DNA of 64,000 bases from Kitasatospora sp. MAA19 (GCF_029894125.1 NZ_JARXYZ010000004.1:372001-436000); one strand, 5' to 3'; positions 26,615 to 37,098 are shown, counted from the stretch's first letter. Notes: generated by a model not told the origin, from the letters alone. Numbers and translations are program-made.

Positions 26615-26892
26615 GCGGCGCCCTGCCCCGCATCCGCCGCATCGGGGTCGATCAGCTCGCGCTCGGCGAGGCCGACACGGCCGAGGGCGTTTTCGTACGC
26701 CTTGAGCAGGCGGCGGGCATTGGCGGGCGAGCGCAGCAGATAGGAGCCCTCGCGCAGGGCGGCGTAGTCCTCGGCGGATACGAGGACGGCATTCCCGTGC
26801 CTGGAGACGATCTCGATGGCCTCGTGGTCGTCATTGACTTTCTTGATGAGCGGGAAGAGATCCTTGCGGGCCTCGCTCGCGGTGATGGACAT
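26611..26892 (-). CDS. yefM: YefM-family antitoxin (Phd/YefM)
   Basis: 93-aa DNA-binding antitoxin. It begins MSITASEARKDLFPLIKKV, typical of YefM, and has the NAVLVSAEDYAALRE segment; the acidic, flexible C-terminal part should bind and neutralise YoeB. A longer frame exists, but ATG 26892 matches the family. A perfect inverted repeat directly upstream is a likely autoregulatory operator. Confidence 0.93.
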   Translation of the reverse strand: MSITASEARKDLFPLIKKVNDDHEAIEIVSRHGNAVLVSAEDYAALREGSYLLRSPANARRLLKAYENALGRVGLAERELIDPDAADAGQGAA

Positions 26893-26910
26893 GGCAGGAA
26901 ACCCTTCGGG

Positions 26911-26934
26911 AGTGGTACCGGATAACGTACCACT
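26911..26934 (-). promoter_or_regulatory. Putative YefM/YoeB operator
   Basis: Perfect inverted repeat AGTGGTAC-N8-GTACCACT, located 19-42 bp upstream of yefM. YefM proteins repress their own operon through short GTAC-centred palindromes; the GTAC core is present in both arms here. Confidence 0.7.
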
Positions 26935-26979
26935 CACGGCGATGACCGGCGGGGCATTCAGCGCGATGTCGACCCGGAG

Positions 26980-27002
26980 AAGTCAGCACCAAGTCAGCAC
27001 GG
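26980..27002. repeat. Right direct repeat flanking yefM-yoeB
   Basis: GAAGTCAGCACC then AAGTCAGCACGG. It matches the left repeat at 26311-26334 except for a few bases and is in the same orientation, about 670 bp away. Confidence 0.6.
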
Positions 27003-27066
27003 GAACACGTCAGGGGCCCACACCCGAGAGAGTGGACCCCATTCGACCTGCACAGTTGACAGATCA

Positions 27067-27083
27067 GCTAACGAAAAGTTAGC
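27067..27083 (-). terminator. Possible weak terminator after ychF
   Basis: 6-bp stem GCTAAC/GTTAGC with a five-base loop, a few bases after the ychF stop codon. It is short and AT-rich compared with the other terminators here. Confidence 0.4.
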
Positions 27084-27088
27084 CACCC

Positions 27089-28162
27089 TCACACATTGAA
27101 GCGGAACTCCACCACGTCGCCGTCCTGCATGATGTATTCCTTGCCCTCGATGCGGGCCTTGCCCTTGGAGCGGGCCTCGGCGATGGAGCCGGTCTCGACC
27201 AGGTCGGCGAAGGAGATCACCTCGGCCTTGATGAAGCCCTTCTGGAAGTCGGTGTGGATGACTCCGGCGGCCTCGGGGGCGGTGGCACCCTTCTTGATGG
27301 TCCAGGCGCGGGTCTCCTTGGGGCCTGCGGTGAGGTAGGTCTGCAGGCCCAGGGTGTCGAAGCCGACGCGGGCGAGGGTGGCGAGGCCGGGCTCCTCCTG
27401 GCCCATCGACTGGAGCAGCTCCAGGGCCTCGTCGTCGTCGAGCTCGATCAGCTCGGACTCGATCTTGGCGTTGAGGAAGATCGCCTCGGCCGGGGCGACC
27501 AGCTCGCGCTGGGCGTTCTTGAAGTCCTCGTCGGCCAGCTCGGCCTCGTCCACGTTGAAGACGTAGAGGAAGGGCTTGGCGGTCAGCAGGTGGAGGTCGC
27601 GGATCGGGGTGGTGTCGAAGCCGGCCTCGAAGAGGGTCTTGCCGGTCTCCAGGACCGCCTGCGCGGCCTCGGCGGCGGCCAGCACGGGGGCGGTGTCCTT
27701 CTTGAGGCGCGCCTCCTTCTGGAGCCGCGGCAGGACCTTCTCGATGGTCTGCAGGTCGGCCAGGATCAGCTCGGTGTGGATGGTCTCGATGTCGTCCTTG
27801 GGCGACACCTTGCCGTCCACGTGCACCACGTCCGGGTCGGTGAAGGCGCGCACGACCTGGCAGATCGCGTCCGACTCGCGGATGTTGGCGAGGAACTTGT
27901 TGCCCAGGCCCTCGCCCTCGCTGGCGCCGCGCACGATGCCGGCGATGTCGACGAAGTCGACGGTGGCCGGGAGGATGCGCTGGGAGCCGAAGATCTCGGC
28001 GAGCTTGGCCAGCCGCGCGTCCGGGACGCCGACGACGCCGACGTTCGGCTCGATGGTGGCGAACGGGTAGTTGGCCGCCAGCACGTCGTTCTTGGTCAGG
28101 GCGTTGAACAGGGTCGACTTGCCGACGTTCGGCAGGCCGACGATTCCGATCGTGAGCGACAT
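27089..28162 (-). CDS. ychF: YchF/Ola1-family P-loop ATPase
   Basis: 357-aa cytoplasmic, ribosome-associated nucleotidase of the Obg-like group that prefers ATP in characterised members. P-loop GLPNVGKS is at residues 9-16, G3 is in [23 protein letters not shown] (read in two parts), NVDEAEL replaces the usual NKxD as in YchF, and a TGS domain forms the C-terminus ([16 protein letters not shown]). ATG 28162. Confidence 0.96.
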   Translation of the reverse strand: MSLTIGIVGLPNVGKSTLFNALTKNDVLAANYPFATIEPNVGVVGVPDARLAKLAEIFGSQRILPATVDFVDIAGIVRGASEGEGLGNKFLANIRESDAICQVVRAFTDPDVVHVDGKVSPKDDIETIHTELILADLQTIEKVLPRLQKEARLKKDTAPVLAAAEAAQAVLETGKTLFEAGFDTTPIRDLHLLTAKPFLYVFNVDEAELADEDFKNAQRELVAPAEAIFLNAKIESELIELDDDEALELLQSMGQEEPGLATLARVGFDTLGLQTYLTAGPKETRAWTIKKGATAPEAAGVIHTDFQKGFIKAEVISFADLVETGSIAEARSKGKARIEGKEYIMQDGDVVEFRFNV

Positions 28163-28237
28163 GAAGCGCAGTCCCGGGGGCTTGGAGGAGTTGGGTCGGC
28201 ACCGTGCGGGCCGACCCCCAAGTCTACGGGCAGCGCC

Positions 28238-28630
28238 TCACGCCTCGGTCGGCGCCGGGAGGGGCTCCAGGAACTCCAGCCGGTTGCCCAGGTTGTCGGC
28301 GGCGTGGAAGCGACGGTGGCCGGGCAGGTCGTCGTCCCAGACCACCTCGTGGCCGTGCGCGGTGAGCCGTTCGGCGAGCGCGTCCAGCGAGCCCACCTGG
28401 ATGCCCGGGTGCCCCTTGCGGGCCGGGCGGAAGTCCGGGGTGACACCGAGGTGCACCTCGACCCCGCCGCCGCGGAACCAGCAGCCGCCGCGGGCGGCGA
28501 GCACCGGCGGCTTCTCCAGTTCCGCCATGCCGAGGACACCGGCCCAGAAGGCGCGGCACCGGTCCTCCGCGCCGGCCGGGATGTCGAGCTGGACGTGGTG
28601 AAGCCGTTCGAAGCTGAAACCGCTGGTCAT
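28238..28630 (-). CDS. Glyoxalase/VOC-family protein
   Basis: 130-aa vicinal-oxygen-chelate fold protein: RLHHVQLDIPAGAEDRCRAF, then GGGVEVHLGV, HPGIQVGSLDALAERL and a final DNLGNRLEFLEP with the metal-ligand Glu. It is small and single-domain, so probably a dimer; the activity (isomerase, dioxygenase or resistance) is unknown. ATG 28630 follows GGGGGA; an upstream ATG at 28660 is less likely. Confidence 0.85.
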   Translation of the reverse strand: MTSGFSFERLHHVQLDIPAGAEDRCRAFWAGVLGMAELEKPPVLAARGGCWFRGGGVEVHLGVTPDFRPARKGHPGIQVGSLDALAERLTAHGHEVVWDDDLPGHRRFHAADNLGNRLEFLEPLPAPTEA

Positions 28631-28791
28631 CGGGTCCCCCGTAGACGGTCGGATGATCATGGAGCGTCGAATGGGCCGGACAGGTCAGGCCCTTGAGCGA
28701 CGATCACATCAGTACTCCGCACGGAGACACGGAGCAAGACCTGAACGGTCCATTACACAGTGTGGCGATGATCGGACCGTACGTTGGGCGG

Positions 28792-29418
28792 GTGGAGCAG
28801 AGCATCCGAACCCAGCCGCCAGGGCCCAGACGCCGACCGCCGAACGGCGCGGCCGGGGCCGCCGTCCCCGGGCCCGGCCGGGCTCCCGAGTCCGCCGGAG
28901 CCCCCGCCGCCCCGCCCGCCCGACTACGGCCGGCAGCCGGCCCGCCCGCCGCCGACCGCCCGGCCGCCCCCGGGCCGCGGCTTCGGCTGCCGCTGCGCGG
29001 GCGGTCCGAGGCCCCGCTGTACGGGCGGCGCCGCACCGGCCGGCCGACCCGGCTGACCGCCGTCGGCACCGGCGTGGTCGCCGTGCTGGCGACGCTCGCG
29101 GTGGCGGGCCTGGACCGGCTGCTGTTCGACGGCCTCGGCTGGCTGTTCGGCCTCGGCTACGTCGTGGTCTGCTTCCAGCTGGCCGTCCGGGTGCGCTACG
29201 CCGACCTGCTGGCCGCACCGATCAGCGGCCCGATCGCCTTCGCGCTGGCGCTGCTGGTGCTCGCGCCGGCCACCTCCTCGGGCGTCACCGCCCACGTGGT
29301 GGCGCTGGCGACCGGGCTGGCACTGCGGGCCGGCTGGCTGTTCTCCGGCACCGGGCTGGCCGCGCTGATCGTGCTCGCCCGGTTCGTGGCCCAGCGCCGG
29401 ATCCACCGCTCCCGCTGA
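28792..29418 (+). CDS. DUF6542-like small membrane protein
   Basis: About 208 aa. The first 100 residues are Pro/Arg/Ala-rich. Four hydrophobic segments follow (LTAVGTGVVAVLATLAVAGL, WLFGLGYVVVCFQLAVRV, IAFALALLVLAPATSSGV, VVALATGLALRAGWLFSG). The start is uncertain: GTG 28792, ATG 28768 and TTG 28693 are all in frame; 28792 is chosen because close Streptomyces proteins, as I recall them, begin MEQ. Function unknown. Confidence 0.75.
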   Translation: MEQSIRTQPPGPRRRPPNGAAGAAVPGPGRAPESAGAPAAPPARLRPAAGPPAADRPAAPGPRLRLPLRGRSEAPLYGRRRTGRPTRLTAVGTGVVAVLATLAVAGLDRLLFDGLGWLFGLGYVVVCFQLAVRVRYADLLAAPISGPIAFALALLVLAPATSSGVTAHVVALATGLALRAGWLFSGTGLAALIVLARFVAQRRIHRSR

Positions 29419-29440
29419 GCAGCGCCACGGGCGGGCGGCC

Positions 29441-30187
29441 TCAGCCCGCCGCCCGGGCCGCCGCCATGGCCGCGCCGACGATGCCCGCGTCGTTGCGCAG
29501 CTCGGCCGGGACCACCCGCGCCTCGCGCTCGCGCAGCAGCGGCAGGAACTTCTCGTGCTTGCGGCTCACCCCGCCGCCGATCACGATCAGCTGCGGCGAG
29601 AACAGCATCTCGACCAGGTCCAGGTACTCGTCGACCCGCTCGCTCCACTGCTCCCAGTCCAGCCCGTGCCGCTCCTTGGCGGCCGAGGAGGCCCGGCGCT
29701 CGGCGTCCTTGCCGCGCAGTTCCAGGTGGCCCAGCTCGGTGTTGGGCACCAGCGCGCCGTCCACGAAGAGCGCGCTGCCGATGCCGGTGCCGAAGGTGAG
29801 CACCAGCACCACGCCGGGCTGGTCGCGTCCGGCGCCGTGCGCGGTCTCGGCGAGTCCGGCCGCGTCCGCGTCGTTGAGCACGGTCGCGGGCAGGTCCAGC
29901 GCCTCGCGGAACAGGCCCGCGGCGTCCAGGCCGATCCAGCCCTTGTCCACGTTGGCCGCGGTTCTGGTCCGGCCGCCGACCACCACACCGGGGAAGGTGA
30001 GCCCGACCGGGCCCCGGTGGTCGAAGTGGCGGACCACCTCGCAGACGGCCTCGACCACGGCCTCGGGGGCGGACGGCTGCGGGGTGAGCACCTTGTACCG
30101 CTCCTGGGCCGGCGCCCCCCGGCCGAGGTCGACCGGAGCGCCCTTGATGCCCGAACCGCCGATGTCCACGCCGAATACCGCCGTCAT
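29441..30187 (-). CDS. ppgK: Polyphosphate glucokinase
   Basis: 248-aa cytoplasmic ROK-fold sugar kinase that phosphorylates glucose using polyphosphate or ATP. The phosphate-binding loop is VFGVDIGGSGIKGAPVDL, with the catalytic region LNDADAAGLAE and TFGTGIGSALFVDG. The length and the SAAKERHGLDWEQWSERV segment fit actinobacterial PpgK. ATG 30187. It lies immediately before ispH, an order I recall from S. coelicolor. Confidence 0.93.
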   Translation of the reverse strand: MTAVFGVDIGGSGIKGAPVDLGRGAPAQERYKVLTPQPSAPEAVVEAVCEVVRHFDHRGPVGLTFPGVVVGGRTRTAANVDKGWIGLDAAGLFREALDLPATVLNDADAAGLAETAHGAGRDQPGVVLVLTFGTGIGSALFVDGALVPNTELGHLELRGKDAERRASSAAKERHGLDWEQWSERVDEYLDLVEMLFSPQLIVIGGGVSRKHEKFLPLLREREARVVPAELRNDAGIVGAAMAAARAAG

Positions 30188-30274
30188 CACGACCACCCTC
30201 CGCCGAGGCTGCGGACCCTCTTGTCCACAGCCTGTGCACAAAAGTACGAGAGCCCGAACGCGCCCGCACAGCAA

Positions 30275-30307
30275 AGGACCCGGTACCCCGTCCGGGCACC
30301 GGGTCCT
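30275..30307 (-). terminator. Terminator of ispH
   Basis: Perfect 10-bp stem (AGGACCCGGT with ACCGGGTCCT), 12 bp after the ispH stop codon. Confidence 0.8.
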
Positions 30308-30318
30308 CCCGAACGGGA

Positions 30319-31293
30319 CTACAGCTTGCCCGCCGCCTCGGCGCGCAGGTCGCGGCGCAGCTCCTTGGGCAGCGAGAAGGTCAGGTGCTCCTCGGCGGTC
30401 TTGACCGTCTCGACCGTCTCGTAGCCGCGCGCGGCCAGCCACTCCAGCACGCCCTCGACCAGGATCTCCGGCACCGAGGCGCCGCTGGTCAGGCCGACCG
30501 TGGTGACGCCCTCCAGCCAGGCCTCCTGGATCTCCTCGGCGAAGTCCACCAGGTGGGCGGCCTTGGCGCCGTACTCCAGGCCGACCTCGACCAGGCGGAC
30601 GGAGTTGGAGGAGTTCTTGGAGCCGACGACGATCAGCAGGTCGGTCTCGGGGGCCATCTGCTTGACCGCGACCTGGCGGTTCTGGGTGGCGTAGCAGATG
30701 TCGTCGCTGGGCGGGCTGACCAGCGCCGGGAAGCGCTTCTTCAGCTCGCCGACGGTGGCCATGGTCTCGTCCACCGACAGGGTGGTCTGGGACAGCCAGA
30801 CGACCCTGGACTCGTCCCGGACCTTCACGTTGGCGACGTCCTCCGCACCGTCCACCAGGTGGATCCGGTCCGGCGCCTCGCCCATCGTCCCGACGACCTC
30901 CTCGTGGCCCTCGTGGCCCACCAGCAGGATGTCGAAGTCCTCGTCGGCGAAGCGCACGGCCTCCTTGTGCACCTTGGTGACCAGCGGGCAGGTGGCGTCG
31001 ATGGTGGCGAGCCGACCCGCCTTCGCCTCGTCGTGGACGGACGGGGCGACGCCGTGCGCGGAGAAGACCACGATCGAGCCCTCGGGCACCTCCTCCGTCT
31101 CGTCGACGAAGATCGCGCCCTTCTTCTCCAGGGTCTGCACCACGTACTTGTTGTGGACGATCTGCTTGCGGACGTAGATGGGGGCCCCGTACTGCTCCAG
31201 GGCCTTCTCCACGGCGATCACGGCGCGGTCGACACCCGCGCAGTAGCCCCGGGGGGCGGCGAGCAGGACACGGCGCTGCGCGGTGTTGGACAT
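30319..31293 (-). CDS. ispH: 4-hydroxy-3-methylbut-2-enyl diphosphate reductase (IspH/LytB)
   Basis: Last enzyme of the MEP isoprenoid pathway, giving IPP and DMAPP; 324-aa iron-sulfur protein. The three cluster-binding cysteines are present: Cys18 (RGYCAGV), Cys102 (DATCPLV) and Cys200 (ICYATQNRQ). The substrate-binding SAHGV and HEGHEEV motifs are also seen. ATG 31293. Its products supply precursors for the cis-prenyltransferase at 58442. Confidence 0.97.
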   Translation of the reverse strand: MSNTAQRRVLLAAPRGYCAGVDRAVIAVEKALEQYGAPIYVRKQIVHNKYVVQTLEKKGAIFVDETEEVPEGSIVVFSAHGVAPSVHDEAKAGRLATIDATCPLVTKVHKEAVRFADEDFDILLVGHEGHEEVVGTMGEAPDRIHLVDGAEDVANVKVRDESRVVWLSQTTLSVDETMATVGELKKRFPALVSPPSDDICYATQNRQVAVKQMAPETDLLIVVGSKNSSNSVRLVEVGLEYGAKAAHLVDFAEEIQEAWLEGVTTVGLTSGASVPEILVEGVLEWLAARGYETVETVKTAEEHLTFSLPKELRRDLRAEAAGKL

Positions 31294-31380
31294 GGCTCCA
31301 TCGTACGGGCGGCGCCGAGCCGCGCCGACGGCAGGCGCTTTCCGGACAGACCCGGTCGTCGGTGCTCAAATGTGGTGTCT

Positions 31381-32730
31381 ATGAGCTCCGCGAACGGGCA
31401 ACCGGCACCGGGCGGCCTGCGCCGCACTCTGGGTGTCCGCGACCTGATGGTCTACGGCCTGCTGTTCATCGCCCCGATGGCACCGGTCGGCGTGTTCGGC
31501 GTCCTGGACGCCAAGAGCCACGGCGCCGTCGCCACGGTCTACCTGGCCGCGACGGTCGCGATGGGCTTCACCGCCCTCTCGTACGCCCAGATGGTGCGCG
31601 CGGTGCCGCAGACCGGCTCGGTGTTCGCCTACGCGCGGGCCGGGCTGGGCGAGGGGCCCGGGTTCATCGCCGGCTGGATGGCGATGCTCGACTACCTGCT
31701 GATCCCGGCGGTCGCCTACCTGTTCTCCGGGATCGCGCTGAACTCGCTGGTGCCCGGGGTCTCCCGCTGGGTCTGGACCGCGCTCGCGGTGGTGGTGACC
31801 ACCGCGCTCAACCTGGTCGGCGTGCGGACGGCGGCCGTGGTCGGCTTCGCGGTGCTCGCCCTGGAGATCGCGGTGCTGGCGGTGTTCGTCGCCGCGGCCG
31901 TGGTGGCGCTGGTCCAGGACGGCGCCCGGCGCGGCTGGGGCACCCCGTTCACCGCCGTCGGCCCCTTCTCGCCGGCCGCGGTGGTCTCGGCGGTCTCCGT
32001 CGCGGTGCTCTCCTACCTGGGCTTCGACGCGATCGCGACCTTCGTCGAGGAGGCGGTCGGCGCCTCGGCGGCGGTGGCCCGGGCGGTGCTCTGGTGCCTG
32101 GCGCTGGCCGGGGTGCTGTTCGTCGCGCAGACGTACCTGGCGGCGCTGCTGGAGCCGACGACCCCGCAGCAGCTGGCCGCCGACCCGGCGGAGCAGGGCT
32201 CGGCCTTCTACGACACCGTGGAAAGCGGGATCGGGCACTGGCTGCACGTCCTGGTGGCGGCCGGCAAGGCGATCGGCGCGGCCTTCGCGGCGCTGGCCGG
32301 GCAGGCGGCGGCCGGGCGGCTGGTCTTCGCGATGGGCCGGGAGGGGCGGCTGCCGCGCGTCCTCGGCACGGTCGACCCGGCCACCGCGGTGCCGCGCCGG
32401 GCACTGCTGGTGGCCGCGGTGATCACCATGGCCGCGGCGGTCTGGGCGGCCACCCGGGACGACGGGCTGGACCAGCTGACCTCGGTGGTCAACGTGGGCG
32501 CACTGACCGCCTTCGCGCTGCTGCACGCCTCGGTGATCGGCTGGTACACGGTGCGGCACGGCTCCCGGGACCGGCTGCGGCACCTGGTTGTCCCGGCCCT
32601 GGGGATCGCGGTGATCGGCGCGGTGGTCTACGAGGCCTCGACGACCGCGCAGATCGTCGGGCTGATCTGGCTGGCGGTCGGCCTGGTGGTGCTGGGCGTC
32701 CAGGGTTCCCCCGCTTCGGCCAGGCCCTAA
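31381..32730 (+). CDS. APC-superfamily amino-acid permease
   Basis: 449-aa inner-membrane secondary transporter with about 12 hydrophobic segments. The N-terminal APC signature is visible ([21 protein letters not shown]), as is the conserved [11 protein letters not shown] segment. ATG 31381 has no clear ribosome site; GTG codons at 31372 and 31375 are alternatives. It is divergent from ispH and followed 10 bp later by xseA. The substrate is not predictable. Confidence 0.9.
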   Translation: MSSANGQPAPGGLRRTLGVRDLMVYGLLFIAPMAPVGVFGVLDAKSHGAVATVYLAATVAMGFTALSYAQMVRAVPQTGSVFAYARAGLGEGPGFIAGWMAMLDYLLIPAVAYLFSGIALNSLVPGVSRWVWTALAVVVTTALNLVGVRTAAVVGFAVLALEIAVLAVFVAAAVVALVQDGARRGWGTPFTAVGPFSPAAVVSAVSVAVLSYLGFDAIATFVEEAVGASAAVARAVLWCLALAGVLFVAQTYLAALLEPTTPQQLAADPAEQGSAFYDTVESGIGHWLHVLVAAGKAIGAAFAALAGQAAAGRLVFAMGREGRLPRVLGTVDPATAVPRRALLVAAVITMAAAVWAATRDDGLDQLTSVVNVGALTAFALLHASVIGWYTVRHGSRDRLRHLVVPALGIAVIGAVVYEASTTAQIVGLIWLAVGLVVLGVQGSPASARP

Positions 32731-32740
32731 CCTCGTACGC

Positions 32741-33961
32741 ATGGCCAACACGAGCTCCCCCGAAGCCCCGCTCCCGGTCGGCAAGGTCTCCGCGCTGATC
32801 GGCGGCTGGATCGACCGGCTCGGCGCGGTCTGGGTGGAGGGGCAGATCACCCAGCTCAGTCGCCGGCCCGGGGCGGGTGTGGTGTTCCTGACCCTGCGCG
32901 ACCCGCAGGCGGACGTGTCGCTCACGGTGACCTGCTTCCGTTCGGTGTTCGACCAGGTCGCGGACGTGGTGCAGGAGGGCGCCCGGGTCGTCGTGCACGC
33001 CAAGCCGGAGTGGTACGCGGCGCGCGGGCAGTTGTCGCTGCGGGCCTCGGAGATCCGGCCGGTCGGGCTGGGCGAGCTGCTGGCCCGGCTGGAGCAGCTG
33101 AAGCGGCGGCTCGCCGGGGAGGGCCTGTTCGCGGCCGGGCGCAAACGGCCGCTGCCGTTCCTGCCGCAGTGCGTCGGGCTGGTCACCGGGCGCGGCTCGG
33201 CGGCCGAGCGGGACGTGCTGGAGAACGCCCGGCGGCGCTGGCCGGCCGTCCGCTTCGAGGTGCGCAACGTCCCGGTGCAGGGGGTCAGCGCGGTGGAGCG
33301 GGTGAGCGCGGCCGTCCGGGAGCTGGACGAGCACCCCGAGGTGGACGTGATCATCGTGGCCCGCGGCGGCGGCAGCGTCGAGGACCTGCTGCCGTTCTCG
33401 GACGAGGGGCTGATGCGGCTGGTCGCGGCCGCCCGCACGCCGGTGGTGAGCGCGATCGGCCACGAGCCGGACCAGCCGCTGCTGGACTTCGTCGCCGACC
33501 TGCGCGCATCCACTCCGACCGATGCCGCCAAACGGGTGGTTCCGGACGTCGGCGAGGAGCTGGCCAAGGTGCGCCAGCTGCGGGACCGCGCCCGACGGCA
33601 CGTCCTCGGCCGGGTCGAGCGCGAGCAGCACGGGCTGGACGGCCTGCGCAGCCGCCCCGCGCTGGCCGCCCCGCACCGGATGCTGGACGGGCGCGGCCAG
33701 GAGCTCGGCGCGCTGCTGGAGCGGGCCCGGCGCACCCTGCGGCACCGGCTGGACCACGCGCAGAGCGACCTCGGGCACACCCTCGCGCGGGTGGTCGCGC
33801 TCTCCCCGGCGGCCACCCTGGAGCGCGGCTACGCGGTGCTGCAGCGGGCGGACGGCACGGTGGTGACCGATCCGGCGCAGGTCGCGGCCGGTGAGGGCCT
33901 GCACGCCCGGGTGGCGGGCGGGTCCTTCGGCGTCGCGGTGGAGGACGGCCGGGGCGCGTAG
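32741..33961 (+). CDS. xseA: Exodeoxyribonuclease VII large subunit
   Basis: 406-aa cytoplasmic nuclease subunit that degrades single-stranded DNA with XseB. It has an N-terminal OB fold ([20 protein letters not shown]), the conserved catalytic core ([57 protein letters not shown]) and a coiled-coil C-terminus where XseB binds. It is followed by xseB after a 94-bp gap. Confidence 0.95.
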   Translation: MANTSSPEAPLPVGKVSALIGGWIDRLGAVWVEGQITQLSRRPGAGVVFLTLRDPQADVSLTVTCFRSVFDQVADVVQEGARVVVHAKPEWYAARGQLSLRASEIRPVGLGELLARLEQLKRRLAGEGLFAAGRKRPLPFLPQCVGLVTGRGSAAERDVLENARRRWPAVRFEVRNVPVQGVSAVERVSAAVRELDEHPEVDVIIVARGGGSVEDLLPFSDEGLMRLVAAARTPVVSAIGHEPDQPLLDFVADLRASTPTDAAKRVVPDVGEELAKVRQLRDRARRHVLGRVEREQHGLDGLRSRPALAAPHRMLDGRGQELGALLERARRTLRHRLDHAQSDLGHTLARVVALSPAATLERGYAVLQRADGTVVTDPAQVAAGEGLHARVAGGSFGVAVEDGRGA

Positions 33962-34055
33962 AAGCCCTCGCCGGAGCCGAGGCTGCGGGCCTGCGGTGGA
34001 GCGACTCACCGCCGCCGCGGCCGTTCTGTCGGCGCCAGCCCCTACGCTGGCACGC

Positions 34056-34313
34056 ATGGCAGAGCAGCAGGAGCAGCAGGGCGCGGCGGCGCCGACCCCG
34101 GACGACGCGCTGGGCTACGAGCACGCCCGGGACGCGCTGCTGGAGGTGGTCCGGCAGTTGGAGAACGGCGGGACGTCGCTGGAGGAGTCGCTGGCCCTGT
34201 GGGAACGCGGCGAGCAGCTGGCGAAGGTGTGCCAGCGCTGGCTGGACGGCGCCCGGGCCCGGCTGGACGCGGCGCTGGCCGCCGAGGAGAACGGGGTCAC
34301 GGGCGGCGAGTGA
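34056..34313 (+). CDS. xseB: Exodeoxyribonuclease VII small subunit
   Basis: 85-aa helical protein: GYEHARDALLEVVRQLENGG then TSLEESLALWERGEQLAKVC, the family signature. It assembles in several copies on the XseA coiled coil. ATG 34056 was chosen because the family motif begins soon after it. Confidence 0.93.
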   Translation: MAEQQEQQGAAAPTPDDALGYEHARDALLEVVRQLENGGTSLEESLALWERGEQLAKVCQRWLDGARARLDAALAAEENGVTGGE

Positions 34314-34425
34314 CGCAGCTCACAGGGGGTCGGGGAATCGTTGAAAGTTCACCCATGTTGGGATGCAGTGACCGACCCCGGCCGGTCACTCCGACGAACC
34401 CCTCCCGCATGAGGTGCAGACAAGC

Positions 34426-35028
34426 ATGACCACCGACGCCCTGGTACTCGACGCCGCCGCTCAGGACCTGCTGTTCCGTGAGGCGCGCACCGCGAACACC
34501 TTCACCGACGAGCCGGTGACCGAGGAGCAGGTCCAGGCCATCTACGACCTGGTCAAGTACGGCCCGACCGCCTTCAACCAGCAGCCGCTGCGCGTCGTCC
34601 TGGTCCGCTCGACCGAGGGCCGCGAGCGCCTCGTCCAGCACCTGGCGGACGGCAACAAGGCCAAGACCGCCGCCGCCCCGCTGGTCGCCATCCTGGCCGC
34701 GGACAACGAGTTCCACGAGGAGCTGCCGAGCCAGTTCCCGCACTTCCCGCAGGCCAAGGACGTGTTCTTCGCCGAGCGCAGCGTCCGTGAGCACTCCGCC
34801 GCGCTGAACGGCGCCCTGCAGGCCGCCTACTTCATCATCGGCGTGCGCGCCGCCGGCCTGGCCGCCGGCCCGATGACCGGCTACGACGCCGAGGGCATCA
34901 ACAAGGAGTTCTTCGGCGACGGCGAGCACTCGGTGCTGGCCGTGGTCAACATCGGCAAGCCGGGCGACGACGCCTGGTTCCCGCGTTCGCCGCGCCTGGA
35001 GTACGACCAGGTCGTCACCACGGTCTGA
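34426..35028 (+). CDS. Nitroreductase-family protein, RutE/malonic-semialdehyde-reductase-like
   Basis: 200-aa FMN-dependent reductase. The start ([21 protein letters not shown]), [16 protein letters not shown] and the C-terminal [10 protein letters not shown] fit the RutE/HadB subgroup of the nitroreductase family, which reduces malonic semialdehyde or related aldehydes. No other rut genes are nearby. ATG 34426 is preceded by GAGG; a perfect terminator follows. Confidence 0.87.
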   Translation: MTTDALVLDAAAQDLLFREARTANTFTDEPVTEEQVQAIYDLVKYGPTAFNQQPLRVVLVRSTEGRERLVQHLADGNKAKTAAAPLVAILAADNEFHEELPSQFPHFPQAKDVFFAERSVREHSAALNGALQAAYFIIGVRAAGLAAGPMTGYDAEGINKEFFGDGEHSVLAVVNIGKPGDDAWFPRSPRLEYDQVVTTV

Positions 35029-35041
35029 TCCGCCACGCGCG

Positions 35042-35076
35042 AAGGGCCCGCACCGGTTCGTCCGGTGCGGGCCCTT
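35042..35076 (+). terminator. Terminator of the nitroreductase gene
   Basis: Perfect 15-bp stem (35042-35056 with 35062-35076), five-base loop and a short T run, 13 bp after the stop codon. Confidence 0.88.
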
Positions 35077-35168
35077 TCGAATGCGTACGGGGGCGTCCAC
35101 GGGTGTACGGGCGCGTTCGCGGGGCGCTCGCGGGGGCGTACGGAACGGTTCGCGGGCGGGGGACGCGC

Positions 35169-35723
35169 CTACTTGAGCGCCTGCGCCAGCTCGGCCAGCT
35201 CCTCGTAGGAGGCGGTGCCGGTGAGCACCGTGGTCGCGCCGCCGGTCTGCACGGTCAGCGCGCGGGACTTCTCGCCCTGCAGACGCTCCCAGGCCTGTCC
35301 GGCCACCTCCGAGGTGCCGTCCGGCTTGCCGCCGGCGACCTTGTCGGCCAGCAGCGCGTCGCGCGGGACGTCGCTCTGCTCGACCGCCGCGTACTGGCCG
35401 GACGGCGTGACGAAGCCCAGGTGCCAGGCGTTGCCCTTGCCGTTGCTGTTCGCGGCCGGCTGGTAGCCGACCGAGGTGGCCCGCCACTGGCTGGACAGCC
35501 CGTCCGGGGAGAGCAGCTGGTACGGCGCACCGCGCTTCGCGGAGGCCGCCGCCACCTTGTACTCGACCACGTGCACCGGGTCGCTGTTCGCGTCGTGCGG
35601 AAGGAACAGGTACCCGATCCAGACCACGACGCCGACCGCCAGCATCGACAGGATCATGTCCCGTACGGTCTCCCGGCCCCTGATGCGCTTGCTCTCTCCA
35701 GCCACCCCCACATGGTGACTCAT
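35169..35723 (-). CDS. DUF4245-like membrane-anchored protein
   Basis: About 184 aa. A single N-terminal membrane helix ([20 protein letters not shown]) follows a basic segment; the rest is extracellular ([39 protein letters not shown]). This resembles actinobacterial DUF4245 proteins found beside glpX. ATG 35723 and GTG 35705 are both possible starts. Function unknown. It converges with the nitroreductase gene. Confidence 0.8.
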   Translation of the reverse strand: MSHHVGVAGESKRIRGRETVRDMILSMLAVGVVVWIGYLFLPHDANSDPVHVVEYKVAAASAKRGAPYQLLSPDGLSSQWRATSVGYQPAANSNGKGNAWHLGFVTPSGQYAAVEQSDVPRDALLADKVAGGKPDGTSEVAGQAWERLQGEKSRALTVQTGGATTVLTGTASYEELAELAQALK

Positions 35724-35921
35724 CCACACACCGGTACGGCCACCCGGGGTGCCCGCGTACGGGTGAAGCGGGGCAAACCGGCCCTTGCCCGATGCCGGGT
35801 GGCGACCCGCGCCACAGACAGTCATCTTGTGGGCAGATACGATCGCAGGACCCTCACCACGGCGTTCGACCTGGCAGTAGTCGGGCGCTTACTGGCCGTC
35901 GCGTACAGAGAGGTAACGACG

Positions 35922-36962
35922 ATGACCACGCAGTACCCGCACCACCTTCCCAGCGCCCTGGAGGTCGCGCCCGAGGCTCCGGACCGGAACCTCGCGCTCG
36001 AACTCGTCCGGGTGACCGAAGCGGCCGCGATGGCCGCCGGCCGGTGGGTCGGCCGTGGCGACAAGAACGGCGCGGACGGCGCCGCCGTCAAGGCGATGCG
36101 CACCCTGGTCTCGACCGTCTCGATGAACGGCGTCGTCGTCATCGGGGAGGGCGAGAAGGACGAAGCCCCGATGCTCTACAACGGCGAGCGGGTCGGCGAC
36201 GGCACCGGCGCCGAGTGCGACGTCGCGGTCGACCCGGTCGACGGCACCACGCTCACCGCCAAGGGCATGAACAACGCCGTCGCCGTCCTGGCCGTCGCCG
36301 ACCGCGGCACCATGTTCGACCCCAGCGCCGTGTTCTACATGGACAAGCTCGTGGCCGGCCCCGAGGCCGCCGACTTCGTCGACATCACCGCCCCGGCGGC
36401 CGTCAACATCCGCCGGGTCGCCAAGGCCAAGGGCAGCGCCGTCGAGGACGTCACGGTCGTCGTCCTCGACCGCCCGCGCCACGACGGCCTGGTCCGGGAG
36501 ATCCGCGAGGCGGGCGCCCGGATCAAGTTCATCTCCGACGGCGACGTGGCCGGCGCCATCATGGCCGCCCGCGAGGGCACCGGCGTCGACCTGCTGATGG
36601 GCGTCGGCGGCACCCCCGAGGGCATCATCGCGGCCTGCGCCATGAAGTGCATGGGCGGCGTGATCCAGGGCCGGCTGTGGCCCAAGGACGACGCCGAGCG
36701 GCAGAAGGCCCTCGACGCCGGCCACGACCTGGACCGGGTGCTCACCACCGACGACCTGGTCAGCGGCGAGAACGTGTTCTTCGTCGCCACCGGCATCACC
36801 GACGGCGAGCTGCTGCGCGGCGTGCACTACCGCCAGGAGACCGCCACCACCAGCTCGCTGGTGATGCGGTCCAAGAGCGGCACGATCCGCGAGATCAACT
36901 CCGTCCACAAGCTGTCGAAGCTGCGGGCCTACAGCGCGATCGACTTCGACCGCGCGAACTGA
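35922..36962 (+). CDS. glpX: Class II fructose-1,6-bisphosphatase (GlpX)
   Basis: 346-aa cytoplasmic gluconeogenic enzyme. Metal- and phosphate-binding motifs: [12 protein letters not shown] (residues 74-85), [11 protein letters not shown] (Asp104 and Asp107) and [17 protein letters not shown] 35922 follows GAGAGG. It fits with the PEP carboxykinase at the right edge and fumarase in a gluconeogenesis/TCA setting. It is convergent with the WhiB-like gene. Confidence 0.96.
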   Translation: MTTQYPHHLPSALEVAPEAPDRNLALELVRVTEAAAMAAGRWVGRGDKNGADGAAVKAMRTLVSTVSMNGVVVIGEGEKDEAPMLYNGERVGDGTGAECDVAVDPVDGTTLTAKGMNNAVAVLAVADRGTMFDPSAVFYMDKLVAGPEAADFVDITAPAAVNIRRVAKAKGSAVEDVTVVVLDRPRHDGLVREIREAGARIKFISDGDVAGAIMAAREGTGVDLLMGVGGTPEGIIAACAMKCMGGVIQGRLWPKDDAERQKALDAGHDLDRVLTTDDLVSGENVFFVATGITDGELLRGVHYRQETATTSSLVMRSKSGTIREINSVHKLSKLRAYSAIDFDRAN

Positions 36963-37019
36963 CAACCGCGCCAACCGACAACCGCGCCGACCGCGCGGAC
37001 CAGGACGGGGCGAGCGCAC

Positions 37020-37058
37020 CCGCGGCCTCGGCGGAATCCCCCTCCGCCGAGGCCGCGG
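37020..37058. terminator. Bidirectional terminator between glpX and the whiB-like gene
   Basis: Perfect 16-bp stem (37020-37035 with 37043-37058), seven-base loop, placed between the convergent stops. Confidence 0.88.
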
Positions 37059-37098
37059 CGCGTCCGGCCCGGGACCGGCCCGGACGCCCGTCCCGGCG

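Noticed and set aside
26976..27083. Possible tRNA-like 3' end near the right direct repeat
   Set aside because: No cloverleaf, anticodon arm or TPsiC loop could be drawn.
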